37,694 nt of DNA from Acanthaster planci (lineage: Eukaryota > Echinodermata > Asteroidea > Valvatida > Acanthasteridae), in NCBI RefSeq assembly GCF_001949145.1, contig NW_019091380.1:3348178-3385871 (forward strand), written 5' to 3'. A program made the translations under genes and the position numbers. The notes under the pieces were generated by a model. It saw only the letters and a list, made by a program, of their open reading frames with translations. It did no database searches and had not been told where the DNA came from. Position 1 is the stretch's first letter. Every line of letters begins with the position of its first letter. This document shows positions 32,701 through 37,694 of this stretch, piece after piece.

Positions 32701-35700
32701 TGGTCTTGAGACGCAAGAGGTGCCAGCTCCAGGCTTGGAAGGGGTGGAAGATCTGCCTTGAGCCCTTGACAGCAGGGAGCTGAAAAACTCCTCTAATGTT
32801 CCACTGATTACAAAGAAAAATTTTATATGCGTTAAGAAATCAATCTATCAGCTTACAATCTCTAATTGTGTTCAAATGGTAAGAATATACCCATTTGAGA
32901 AGCTTCACAGGAACAGTAAATTTGATCGAGGATCTGTAAGGTTTTTTTGAATGTATATTGATTTAAAATGTGACTTTGAAGCAATCAATTATAACTCCCT
33001 GGCCAAAGGTGCCAAAGGACAACAAACATTGTACAGTAAGCCTTGCTGAAGCTGGCTATCATCAGCTAACATGAGCCAAAGGCCATTGCAAGGGGCTTGT
33101 TGAATGAACCTTCAGCACCTTACTCAAGTTTGTTCGTGTGGCTTCATGCAAACAATACCAATGGCTAACCAATACTTCTTTCAGTTGCCTAATCTACCGT
33201 GATTAGATTGCTAATGAGTATCTCCTTGCTAAGGCTGTACTAGATGTCACTTTGATTTGAAGAGGCTACCTGTGGCATCTACTTGTACATTAAAACAAGG
33301 ACAGTTTACAAGTACACACCTTGAGGGTGGGTTCTTTTTTGTGGCAGTGTCTTTTCTGACTTCATCTTGCACTGCGCTCCCTGTGGTCAATGTTCCTAAG
33401 CTCTGCCTCCTCTCTTTGGCTTCTAAGACACCAGGATTCATTGCTGGAGATTCACTGATGGCTGGGCACCTTTCTTCAGTCCTTGAACTCGTGGAGGCTT
33501 GAACAGTGCTGTGTTTTGTGGCCGTGCTCGGATTTCCAGTGACCGAGTTGGATTGGCTGCTAGTGCTCTGGGAGTCTTTGTGTCCCAAAGTTTGATTAGA
33601 GGATGAGGTTGATGTTGAAGGAGCAGGTTCCTCCAAGGGGTTCACCCATTCCTCTAACGGTCCCCTGATTAAATAAGAAATCAGTCCTTTCACTGACCAT
33701 TTTTAATGACGCTCAGCAAGGAGAAAATGATGAGTGTAAACAGTTGAACCACAGTCCTCTAGAACTCTAGCCCAACGTGAGATGTGCTTCTCTTGGGCAT
33801 AATGTGATGCTGATATATAAAGTAATACCATCTTAGCATTGGGACTAAAATTAGAATTTTGAGTTTAAAAAGTCTGGCCCTGACCTTAACAATAGACCGT
33901 TATACAAGTTCTCGTAAAAACTGCAGCGGGCTGGTTAATGCATAATTTCTTTGACTTGCCAGGTGGGCTAGTAAAGAAACACCTATATGTTTGAAACCGA
34001 CATTTGTCTTATTTGCAAAGATGAATACAACAAAGATTACAAAGTATTTTGAATTTTGATTGAATTGTTTATTTTTAATTGCAACAGTTTTGAATTCCTT
34101 CACTTTTAAGTTTTAAACTTGACAGCATCACTCCACAGTAAGAGTTACAATAATAAAGTTGAAAAAGACAAAAGTTATTTTTGTTAAACAATGTCCAGTG
34201 GGCTGGTGAAAATTCCTATGGGATAGCCAAAGTTAACTTGCCTGGTGGGCTTGTGGAAAAGAGATTAAGGTCACGACTTGAAAGTTGCCATCAAGATTTA
34301 ACCTACCAGTACAAGTATGGGTGCTCCATTAACATTGTGAAATATTTCACCTTACACCACAATATTGTGTTGAAAGTTGTCCAGTAATGTCTAAAACTGC
34401 TTCCATACAAATGAAGCTCTCCGTTGCTTAGGAATGCACCAGACTTGAACTCAACTTTCACGGATGTTCTTAAATACATGTACACAAGTGGCCTAGCGGA
34501 GCCACAATAAACAGCTTGATATGTCGCATAAACAGAGTAAACCTTACGGAAGCTGGCCATTGCAAACATCTTGCTCAAGTTTGTTCATGTGGCTTCACTA
34601 AAATGATACCAATGGCTAACCAAAACAAGTTGCAATTGCATTAGGTACCATAATTGGATTGTTTATGAGTGCCGCCTTGATGACGCTGTGCTAGATGTCA
34701 TGATTGCTTGAGGAGGCTAGGTGTGGCATGTACTTGTGCATTAAAAACAAGTCAAGGCAAGACTGCTACTAGTAAGCATACACTTACCGTGACGGTGGAA
34801 AAATATCGGAGCTGTGCTGAGTCTCTGGTGTTGGAAGAGTTTGACAATCGAGACAAGGACACCTTGACATTGTAGAAGGCGCCTGGGAAGGTTTCTGATG
34901 ATGGTGGCTGACTGCTGTTCCATTATCACTGCTGTGGATGTCACTGGTCTCATTCTGGACTTTGTACAGTCCAGACGCTTGATCAAGCTTGATTTTAACC
35001 TTTAGAGGAGATCCCTGCTTGGAGGCTGTTCCAAAAGATGCTACTGTGCCATTCATAGAGACACTGGAGTTAACGGGAGTGGCCTCGGATGGAACAGTTA
35101 GGGAATCTGACCTCCCCTCCAAAACTGCTTGCCCCCTTGGACTTTCTGGCTTAGCACTGGATTGAAGCAACTGGACGTCTATGTGAGACACTTGAATCAC
35201 TTCAGGCTTTGACTTCAAACCGATGCCTTTGTCACTCGCCAACTGGCTACTGTCGCTGCAATTCAAGTTGGGTGATGGTGCATCTCTAATGTTGTGATCA
35301 ACTTCCACATCTTCCTTGGCCTGGTAAGGCTCCTTAATGGGTGTGTCTATTTCAAGACAATCAGGAGTCACATCAAGATTGATGACTACTTCAGTGTTGG
35401 CAGTTGTACTGTGAACAAACGAATCTGAAAGAAAAATCACAAATGGAAAAACAAAAAGGTGTACATATGTCAGGGTTCCTGCACCTAAAGGACAATTACA
35501 CGTAAGTTCCATGACTTTTCCATGACTTAATTATGGGAATCCATGACCCAATAGTGCAATTTTCTTGACTTTTTGGACTTTAGAAGTTGTGAATAAAACC
35601 ACACATTTTATGTACTTATTATTGCTAACAGAAATTACACATAATGTTTGAAAAATCCCACAACTTTAGTCATTTTTTCAAAGTTCCATGACTTTTCCAG

Positions 35701-36510
35701 GCCAGGAACAAGCAAAAATTTCAATGACTTTTCCAGGCTAAGGGAACCCTGATATGTACATGTAGCATTTGAAGCTATGACCCATGCACAAAAGCAGAGA
35801 ATCTTGGCTGATATCTACATGTGTAAAATCACAAGTTTGGCTGTCTCAGTTTATGTAGGATTGCAATACCTACTGTCCCTTCCTGGCAAAGATTTTACAC
35901 CAAAAAAATTCTGAAAATACATTTCTCCAGTACTCACTATTTGGAGGGGAAATTTTAAGATTTATTCACAAATGTTAAAGATATATGTAAAAATGAGGGA
36001 TTTGTAAAAACTACATGTACCTATCCGAACTGTTCTTGCCTGTACTCGGGGCAGGTGGACAGAGGGCTGAATGTGAAGTAAATGAATGTTAAATCTAGGC
36101 ATTGACTAAACATGAACATGAGCATAAAAAGTAAGGGTGCCTGGGTTGGTAATGATAAATCTTTACTGATTGTAGTAGGCCTACTAAAATCTTGAATCAG
36201 GTATTATGGAAGTTGGGCTTAAGTGAAACTATTAGAGTAGATTTTATAGGACAAACCATCTGTAAGATCAATATAGTCCCTGAAAACTCTCTGTTCATTT
36301 CTGGTGCTGCCTTCGGCTGTCATTAGACACAGCAAATCATCAATGCAGCTGTTTGTGAGTCTATTCTGGTCCAGCGGATCAGCCAGGAGTCTGCTCTGGC
36401 GAACCACGCTCTCTCGGATAGTGTTCTCCAAGAGATGTGGGAACATTGGCTTCAGCTGAGCCACAACATCATTGTGAAGGACTTGCGCAGCTGATTTGAT
36501 GACAGGATAG
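20650..36510 (-). CDS. RNF216: RNF216/TRIAD3-like RBR E3 ubiquitin-protein ligase, 5'-incomplete, 16 exons
   Basis: Sixteen exons (36257-36510, 34788-35424, 33320-33664, 31393-32803, 30003-30179, 29470-29568, 28963-29137, 27288-27436, 26284-26334, 25584-25770, 24469-24647, 23943-24040, 23276-23357, 21788-21928, 21115-21184, 20650-20720) join with matching phases to 1374 residues and a stop. RBR ligases take ubiquitin from an E2 onto a RING2 cysteine before passing it to a substrate. The order here is a CUE-like segment (about 19-60), a SUMO-interaction-like motif, a Ser/Pro/Gln-rich region (about 86-880), the RNF216-specific block (about 877-1099), RING1 (1100-1161), IBR (1163-1250), RING2 (about 1264-1325, probable catalytic C1279) and a short tail. 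Human RNF216 is 866 residues; the excess is the low-complexity region. The first exon or exons are missing because the first exon seen starts mid-codon. Identity rests on the RBR and the FPEVDPSYI...NHLLENP block. The upstream four exons are linked by phase only, so a modelling error there is possible. Confidence 0.93.
20721..21114 (-). other. RNF216-like intron
   Basis: A 394-bp intron (GTGAGA to GACAG in minus-strand sense). Nothing notable is seen in it. Confidence 0.8.
21115..21184 (-). CDS. RNF216: RNF216-like exon: charged helix after RING2
   Basis: It encodes [20 protein letters not shown] plus LAR, a strongly charged helix matching the position and start (EDD) of the Glu/Lys-rich helix that follows RING2 in human RNF216. 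The acceptor is gataacag and the donor GAGAG|GTGAGA, phase 1. Confidence 0.9.
21185..21787 (-). other. RNF216-like intron
   Basis: A 603-bp intron with no recognised feature. Confidence 0.8.
21788..21928 (-). CDS. RNF216: RNF216-like exon: RING2, second half
   Basis: It encodes 47 residues starting [15 protein letters not shown], with zinc ligands of RING2, then the family-specific extension [10 protein letters not shown]...[14 protein letters not shown] that carries extra zinc-binding Cys/His residues. The splice sites are caacag|ATG and GCT|GTAAGC, phase 0 on both sides. Confidence 0.96.
22320..22390 (-). repeat. Possible tRNA-derived SINE remnant
   Basis: On the minus strand a GGGTTCAAGTCTC string resembles a Pol III B box and follows a degenerate A-box-like stretch (CCAGCTAACCGTGCAAGC). 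The arms do not fold into a complete tRNA and no A-tail is clear, so this is only a possible SINE head. Confidence 0.3.
22816..23180. mobile_element. Foldback element rich in GACTAGTCGAC motifs
   Basis: The left part (cgactagtcgacaatacc...aaggtattggtggtgg...cgactag, 22816-22886) is mirrored at the right (actagtcgactatctgg...ggtagtcgtgatcaccaatacc...actagttgac, about 23112-23180). CGACTAG or its complement occurs repeatedly. The interior is GC- and CpG-richer than the host intron. This looks like an insertion with imperfect inverted ends about 70 bp long. No protein is encoded. Confidence 0.55.
23276..23357 (-). CDS. RNF216: RNF216-like exon: start of RING2 with presumed catalytic cysteine
   Basis: It encodes [20 protein letters not shown] followed by KDQGCNK. 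CHRC provides the first RING2 zinc ligands and the cysteine of QGCNK aligns with the ubiquitin-accepting Cys of RBR ligases (the GGC position of parkin). The intron falls two codons after it. The acceptor is gtttcccag|T and the donor AATAAG|GTAACC. Confidence 0.95.
23358..23942 (-). other. RNF216-like intron with large hairpin
   Basis: A 585-bp intron, over a third of which is the foldback at 23397-23617. Confidence 0.85.
23397..23617. mobile_element. Near-palindromic foldback element (~100-bp arms)
   Basis: The inner arms (about 23423-23490 and 23521-23585, sharing gatgtagcttggcccacagg and its complement) are over 85% complementary. The match continues through the centre (gacacagt / actgtgt) and, more weakly, outward to acacagtac / gtactgtgt at the ends. 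A transcript in either direction would fold into a long hairpin. No open frame of interest. Confidence 0.75.
23943..24040 (-). CDS. RNF216: RNF216-like exon: end of IBR
   Basis: It encodes [20 protein letters not shown] followed by [12 protein letters not shown] and a split Tyr. C-x2-C and H-x4-C are the last IBR zinc ligands, matching ETCRKC...EHNGLTCEE of human RNF216. The donor is TTATCTTA|GTAAGA, phase 2; the acceptor is gatgtag. Confidence 0.94.
24041..24468 (-). other. RNF216-like intron
   Basis: A 428-bp intron. The stretch 24233-24395 has facing AAACCCTTAAAACCCTC and GAAGGGTTTTGAAGGATT strings, an imperfect foldback resembling the AACCCT palindrome family. An ACATGTACATGT motif lies near 24125. 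Confidence 0.75.
24469..24647 (-). CDS. RNF216: RNF216-like exon: RING1-IBR linker and IBR start
   Basis: It encodes 59 residues starting [20 protein letters not shown] (the helical linker, like SELEKVLPQTILYKYYERK in human), then [20 protein letters not shown] and SCQNTDCMK, the first four IBR cysteines. The acceptor is tctcgctcag|AT and the donor ATGAAG|GTGAGT. Confidence 0.96.
24853..25025 (-). mobile_element. tRNA-derived SINE with A-tail (minus strand)
   Basis: Read on the minus strand, an A-box-like AGCTCAGTGGTCAAGTGG (25005-24988) is followed at tRNA spacing by a B box GGTTCGAGGGA (24952-24942). A roughly 80-base unrelated body follows, then an A9 tail (24861-24853). This is the layout of a tRNA-derived SINE. 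The tRNA part has lost cloverleaf pairing, so it is not a functional tRNA. The 5' limit is approximate. Confidence 0.65.
25339..25382. repeat. Short perfect palindrome (15-bp arms)
   Basis: cagtgctataaggtc (25339-25353) and gaccttatagcactg (25368-25382) are exact complements around a 14-base loop. A diverged half copy (agtactataaagtcattaac) lies near 25129-25148, so the palindrome may be one end of a small decayed element. Confidence 0.75.
25584..25770 (-). CDS. RNF216: RNF216-like exon: RING1
   Basis: It encodes 62 residues starting [20 protein letters not shown] and including [20 protein letters not shown] and [14 protein letters not shown]. The Cys/His pattern is that of RBR RING1, which recruits the E2~ubiquitin. 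It closely follows EGQLIEC...HLFCKECLIRYAQEAVFG of human RNF216. The acceptor is cactaacag|GAA and the donor CGAGAG|GTGCGT, phase 1. Confidence 0.97.
25771..26283 (-). other. RNF216-like intron
   Basis: A 513-bp intron. A poly-G run lies near 25803; nothing else is recognised. Confidence 0.8.
26284..26334 (-). CDS. RNF216: RNF216-like 51-bp exon before RING1
   Basis: It encodes [17 protein letters not shown], phase 0 at both ends, matching HEDFLLALQMNEEQY just before RING1 in human RNF216. The acceptor is tgatacag|GAA and the donor GAAGCT|GTAAGT. It is too short to be found by open-frame length alone. Confidence 0.92.
26335..27287 (-). other. RNF216-like intron
   Basis: A 953-bp intron. No repeat or exon is recognised. 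Confidence 0.8.
27288..27436 (-). CDS. RNF216: RNF216-like exon: helical segment upstream of RING1
   Basis: It encodes a completed Asn then [20 protein letters not shown] and on to [26 protein letters not shown] corresponds to EQEFYEQKI in human RNF216. I chose the acceptor cccatgctctccag|AC, not the later ttacag, because only this one matches the phase-1 donor of the preceding exon and it has a long pyrimidine tract. Confidence 0.88.
27437..28962 (-). other. RNF216-like intron
   Basis: A 1526-bp intron. It holds a purine/pyrimidine-biased tract (about 27590-27800, GGAGG- and CCCTCC-rich) and a GC-rich 12-bp stem hairpin at 28050-28091. Overlapping open frames on both strands around 27827-28346 have no family resemblance and are treated as chance. 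Confidence 0.75.
28050..28091. repeat. GC-rich hairpin (12-bp stem)
   Basis: gcgccgagggtc (28050-28061) pairs exactly with gaccctcggcgc (28080-28091) around an 18-base loop rich in CCCGCCCC. It is a sharp GC peak in AT-rich intron sequence. Confidence 0.7.
28963..29137 (-). CDS. RNF216: RNF216-like exon in the family-specific block
   Basis: It encodes [20 protein letters not shown] then [20 protein letters not shown] and a basic stretch ending QVKITTK. This corresponds to [23 protein letters not shown] in human RNF216: a second small helical, UBA/CUE-like unit. The acceptor is cttcccacag|CTC and the donor AAAAA|GTGAGT, phase 1. Confidence 0.92.
29138..29469 (-). other. RNF216-like 332-bp intron containing a perfect hairpin
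   Basis: This short intron is about one third occupied by the perfect inverted repeat at 29209-29325. The rest is AT-rich. Confidence 0.85.
29209..29325. repeat. Perfect inverted repeat, 52-bp arms, 13-bp loop
   Basis: The arms 29209-29260 (starting ctaactatgtgaagtttgcg) and 29274-29325 are exact reverse complements separated by tgtgtgtggttct. The 12-mer actttgtcaata / actttgtcaatg flanks the structure on the left (from 29165) and right (from 29326). Perfect arms mean either very recent origin, gene conversion, or an assembly/sequencing inversion artefact. Confidence 0.92.
29470..29568 (-). CDS. RNF216: RNF216-like exon in the family-specific block
   Basis: It encodes [20 protein letters not shown] followed by [13 protein letters not shown], matching [20 protein letters not shown] and AADLLMADFKVL of human RNF216. 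Phase 0 at both ends; acceptor tttatgacag, donor CGAATG|GTAAGC. Confidence 0.94.
29569..30002 (-). other. RNF216-like intron
   Basis: A 434-bp intron with nothing recognised. The open frame extending from the next exon into it is read-through. Confidence 0.8.
30003..30179 (-). CDS. RNF216: RNF216-like exon: conserved CUE-like segment
   Basis: It encodes 59 residues starting [20 protein letters not shown] and including [20 protein letters not shown]. The FP...D...I...L and NxLLEN pattern is CUE-like and aligns with [20 protein letters not shown] and LCNFLLENPDYPK of human RNF216. Phase 0 at both ends; donor GTAGAG|GTGAGT. Confidence 0.95.
30180..31392 (-). other. RNF216-like intron
   Basis: A 1213-bp intron. 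It has two gagaacaataaag(c/t)cat direct repeats near 30680 and 30760 and a palindromic element of the AACCGTTAA/CCTCAATT type at 31256-31320. Confidence 0.8.
31256..31320. repeat. Diverged palindromic element related to 8297-8357
   Basis: aatcctcaattctccacc and ctattggagacttgagga form an imperfect hairpin. The core ctccacctattggagacttgagga parallels cttcacctgttggaggactgagga at 8319-8342 in the KDEL receptor intron. Confidence 0.5.
31393..32803 (-). CDS. RNF216: RNF216-like large exon: Ser/Thr-rich then Pro/Gln-rich disordered region
   Basis: This 1411-bp exon encodes 470 residues. It begins [15 protein letters not shown], passes through Ser/Thr/Gln-rich sequence and then a Pro/Gln-rich part with degenerate repeats of the type PPFVPxPxxQP...VTxPxPPA...QPQ. 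It ends TIEEMKSEV, spliced to [11 protein letters not shown]. There are no predicted folds or enzymatic motifs; it is probably an intrinsically disordered linker. Human RNF216 has a shorter disordered N-terminal half. The acceptor is tttgtaatcag|T and the donor GAAGTG|GTAGGT. The open frame runs past the donor to 31366. Confidence 0.88.
32804..33319 (-). other. RNF216-like intron, duplicated copy
   Basis: A 516-bp intron whose half nearest the donor (about 33060-33319) is clearly homologous to the donor-proximal part (about 34545-34787) of the preceding intron, including ctcaagtttgttcgtgtggc and taccaatggctaaccaa. Confidence 0.85.
33320..33664 (-). CDS. RNF216: RNF216-like exon, probably born by intron-spanning tandem duplication
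   Basis: It encodes a completed Arg, then [20 protein letters not shown], a long Ser/Thr/Gln-rich stretch, and ends KKNPPS plus a split Ser. Its acceptor and start (taatcag|GGGACCGTTAGAGGA) resemble those of the next exon (taatcag|TGGAACATTAGAGGA). Its end (CCACCCTCAAG|GT) resembles that of the previous exon (CCACCGTCACG|GT). It preserves phase (345 nt). No known domain. Confidence 0.87.
33665..34787 (-). other. RNF216-like intron, duplicated copy
   Basis: A 1123-bp intron. The segment 34545-34787 is shared with the following intron. It also holds two internal related stretches (about 33925-33985 and 34198-34262) sharing gggctggt...aacttgcc-ggtgggct. Confidence 0.85.
34788..35424 (-). CDS. 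RNF216: RNF216-like exon: acidic/Ser-rich with SUMO-interaction-like motif
   Basis: This 637-bp exon encodes 211 full residues. It starts [20 protein letters not shown] (VVINLD is SIM-like), continues with acidic and Ser-rich sequence and a basic [15 protein letters not shown] stretch, and ends DIFPPS plus a split Arg. The acceptor is tttttctttcag|AT and the donor TCACG|GTAAGT. No enzymatic domain; probably disordered. Confidence 0.85.
35425..36256 (-). other. RNF216-like intron with hAT-like element
   Basis: An 832-bp intron, a third of it the non-autonomous element at 35471-35751. The remainder has ACATGTA-type motifs (about 35757, 36013) only. Confidence 0.85.
35471..35751. mobile_element. 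Non-autonomous hAT-like DNA transposon
   Basis: The ends are CAGGGTTCC (35471-35479) and GGAACCCTG (35743-35751), flanked by a 6-bp repeat atatgt (35465-35470 and 35752-35757). The interior carries several copies of CCATGACTTTTCCAGG-like strings in the subterminal regions. This end sequence and motif are typical of a widespread animal hAT-type MITE family. The 8-bp duplication expected of hAT is not exact here. No transposase remains. Confidence 0.75.
36257..36510 (-). CDS. RNF216: RNF216-like first visible exon: extra CUE-like segment and SIM
   Basis: It encodes 84 full residues starting [20 protein letters not shown], then [18 protein letters not shown] and [12 protein letters not shown] (FP...I...DDLL, CUE-like), and ends FRDYIDLTD, a SUMO-interaction-like motif completed across the splice. 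The acceptor is ttcaccctag|C, so the exon begins with the third base of a codon and earlier exons must exist. The donor is AGATG|GTTTGT, phase 1, a weaker site. Its link to RNF216 rests on phase and strand; no equivalent segment is known to me in human RNF216. Confidence 0.75.
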
Positions 36511-37694
36511 CTAGGGTGAAGATCAAAATATACATGTAGTTACACATACATGTACATGTGTACAAATGTACGTACGCAGGTGTATCACAGCAAACTCCTC
36601 CTGAACATCTCCTTATTAATAAATGTACATGTGTGTGGCATCGTGCAGGGGTGAGATAGGAAGAAAATAGCCACAAAATAATCACCGGTACCAGAGGTTA
36701 AGGCCTATCAGCAGCGTAAGGCCTATCAACGTACAGGATGACAAGTGACCATCTGCTTTTCTGCTACCAGAATGATAGAAAAGGAGGTTTTATTTCTTTG
36801 TGTTGCAATTTTGGACTTTTCTACTTTTCTTTTACCTGCAGAGCAGAACAAACATTTAATGTAATGTAATGTATTTTTCTTTTTTACTTTTCTGCTATCA
36901 GAAAAGCAGACTTTAATTTTCCTTAGTGCTGCAAATAGGTACCAAGGTTCGGTTCGGGTTTTGAACTTGAACCAAACTTGAGCACGCTACAAACGTATAT
37001 GCTGTATACAGTACTTCCGTGTGTATGTTTAATACAAGCAATGAATCTCATCTCCATCCCATCCACGAGTAACTTCGATGTGACCATATTTTTTTCCCAA
37101 ACTGTTTCCCCAAAGTTTGTTTAGGAGTTGAAATTCTCAAGAAAGTTACCGTCTGGGTGACAGTTTCCGACCGTGTTTTACAGACCAAAAGCGGTTGTTT
37201 GGACAACGCTTGACACAACAAAACGATCGTAGGATATGTGAAAACCCAGCACGCTCAAATGGGAGTCTCCTCCTTTAAAGGATACAAGATAAAATCAGAT
37301 TTCCAATGAATCGCTTTTTGTTCGGTTCGCAGTTTGAAAGTGCCATGTTCGATGATTTTTAGTTCGTTTCGGCGGTTCGGCTGCAGCACGACTTTTCCTC
37401 TGTTCACTAATGGCTGAAAAGTGGCCATCGGCTGATTGCCTGTCAAAAATGTAGAAAATGAACATGTAGTTATACATGTACTTTGCTGCTTTCAGGATAC
37501 TGGGAAAGCAGATTTTACAAAGGCCACTGGAAAGTGCTTTTCTCCTTTACGGAAGGCAGAAAATTGGATCGAACAGTTTGACAACTGTTAGTTATACATG
37601 TACTTTGCTGCTTTGGGGATATTGGAAAAGCAGATTTTATTATAAAGGTGACCAGAAAGTAGCCACCTGCTTTTCTCCTTTTGGGGAGGCCGAA
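36511..37694. other. Repeat-rich flank, upstream intron of the RNF216-like gene
   Basis: No exon with correct phase could be found here on the minus strand. The region contains an ACATGTACATGTGTAC cluster (36545-36570), CTGCTTTTCTGCTA-type motifs (36750-36910) and a direct repeat at the right edge. Presumably it is intron before the first visible exon. Confidence 0.6.
37467..37694. repeat. Direct tandem repeat, ~122-bp period
   Basis: tagttatacatgtactttgc begins at 37467 and again at 37589. Both copies continue with gctgctt...ggata(c/t)tggaaagcagatttta, then gctttctcctt. The second copy runs to the window edge, so more copies may follow. Related ctgcttttct strings at 36755-36900 suggest the family is local. 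Confidence 0.75.

Overview
This is a eukaryotic (animal) genomic window. Genes are split into short exons with canonical GT-AG introns of about 0.1-5 kb. The sequence is AT-rich, CpG is concentrated in a few patches, and a 43-base N run marks an assembly gap. The ACATGTACATGTA-type simple motif is frequent, many small foldback (MITE-like) elements and a tRNA-derived SINE are present, and a single KDEL receptor gene equally close to all vertebrate paralogues is found. Together these suggest a marine invertebrate (cephalochordate, echinoderm, hemichordate or mollusc). I cannot narrow it further from sequence alone. There is no prokaryotic operon, CRISPR array or viral genome here.

Layout. (1) At 499-562 (+) there is a plausible last coding exon of an unidentified gene. 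(2) 563-7554 has no supported gene. It holds a foldback element (1585-1845), a GGTCA-rich degenerate repeat (about 3446-3690), a possible tiny first exon (5057-5071) and CpG-rich sequence leading to (3) a complete KDEL receptor (ERD2/KDELR) gene on the + strand: four exons, 7555-15531, 212 residues, all known ligand-binding and pH-sensing residues present. (4) 15532-20649 is the tail-to-tail intergenic space with small tandem repeats. (5) From 20650 to at least 36510 on the - strand lies most of an RNF216/TRIAD3-type RBR E3 ubiquitin ligase. I resolved 16 exons with consistent splice phases from 36510 down to the stop codon at 20650, giving 1374 residues. The 5' end lies outside the window or is unrecognised. 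(6) 36511-37694 is repeat-rich with no exon I can support.

The ligase protein reads, N to C: a CUE-like segment, SUMO-interaction-like motifs, a very long Ser/Thr/Pro/Gln-rich region (absent at this size from human RNF216, 866 aa), a second CUE-like segment in the RNF216-conserved block, then RING1, IBR and RING2 with the presumed catalytic cysteine, and a short basic C-terminus. The two genes are functionally unrelated as far as sequence shows: one retrieves ER residents from the Golgi, the other builds ubiquitin chains. Both have human orthologues on 7p22, so their linkage may be old.

The most interesting structure is inside the RNF216 gene. The 345-bp exon at 33320-33664 looks like the product of a tandem duplication spanning an intron: its start and acceptor resemble the next exon's, its end and donor resemble the previous exon's, and the introns after both exons share long stretches of sequence. 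Other items are a perfect 52-bp-arm hairpin in a 332-bp intron (29209-29325), two large foldbacks (22816-23180, 23397-23617), and a family of short palindromes carrying TTAACCCTAAC ends found in introns of both genes.
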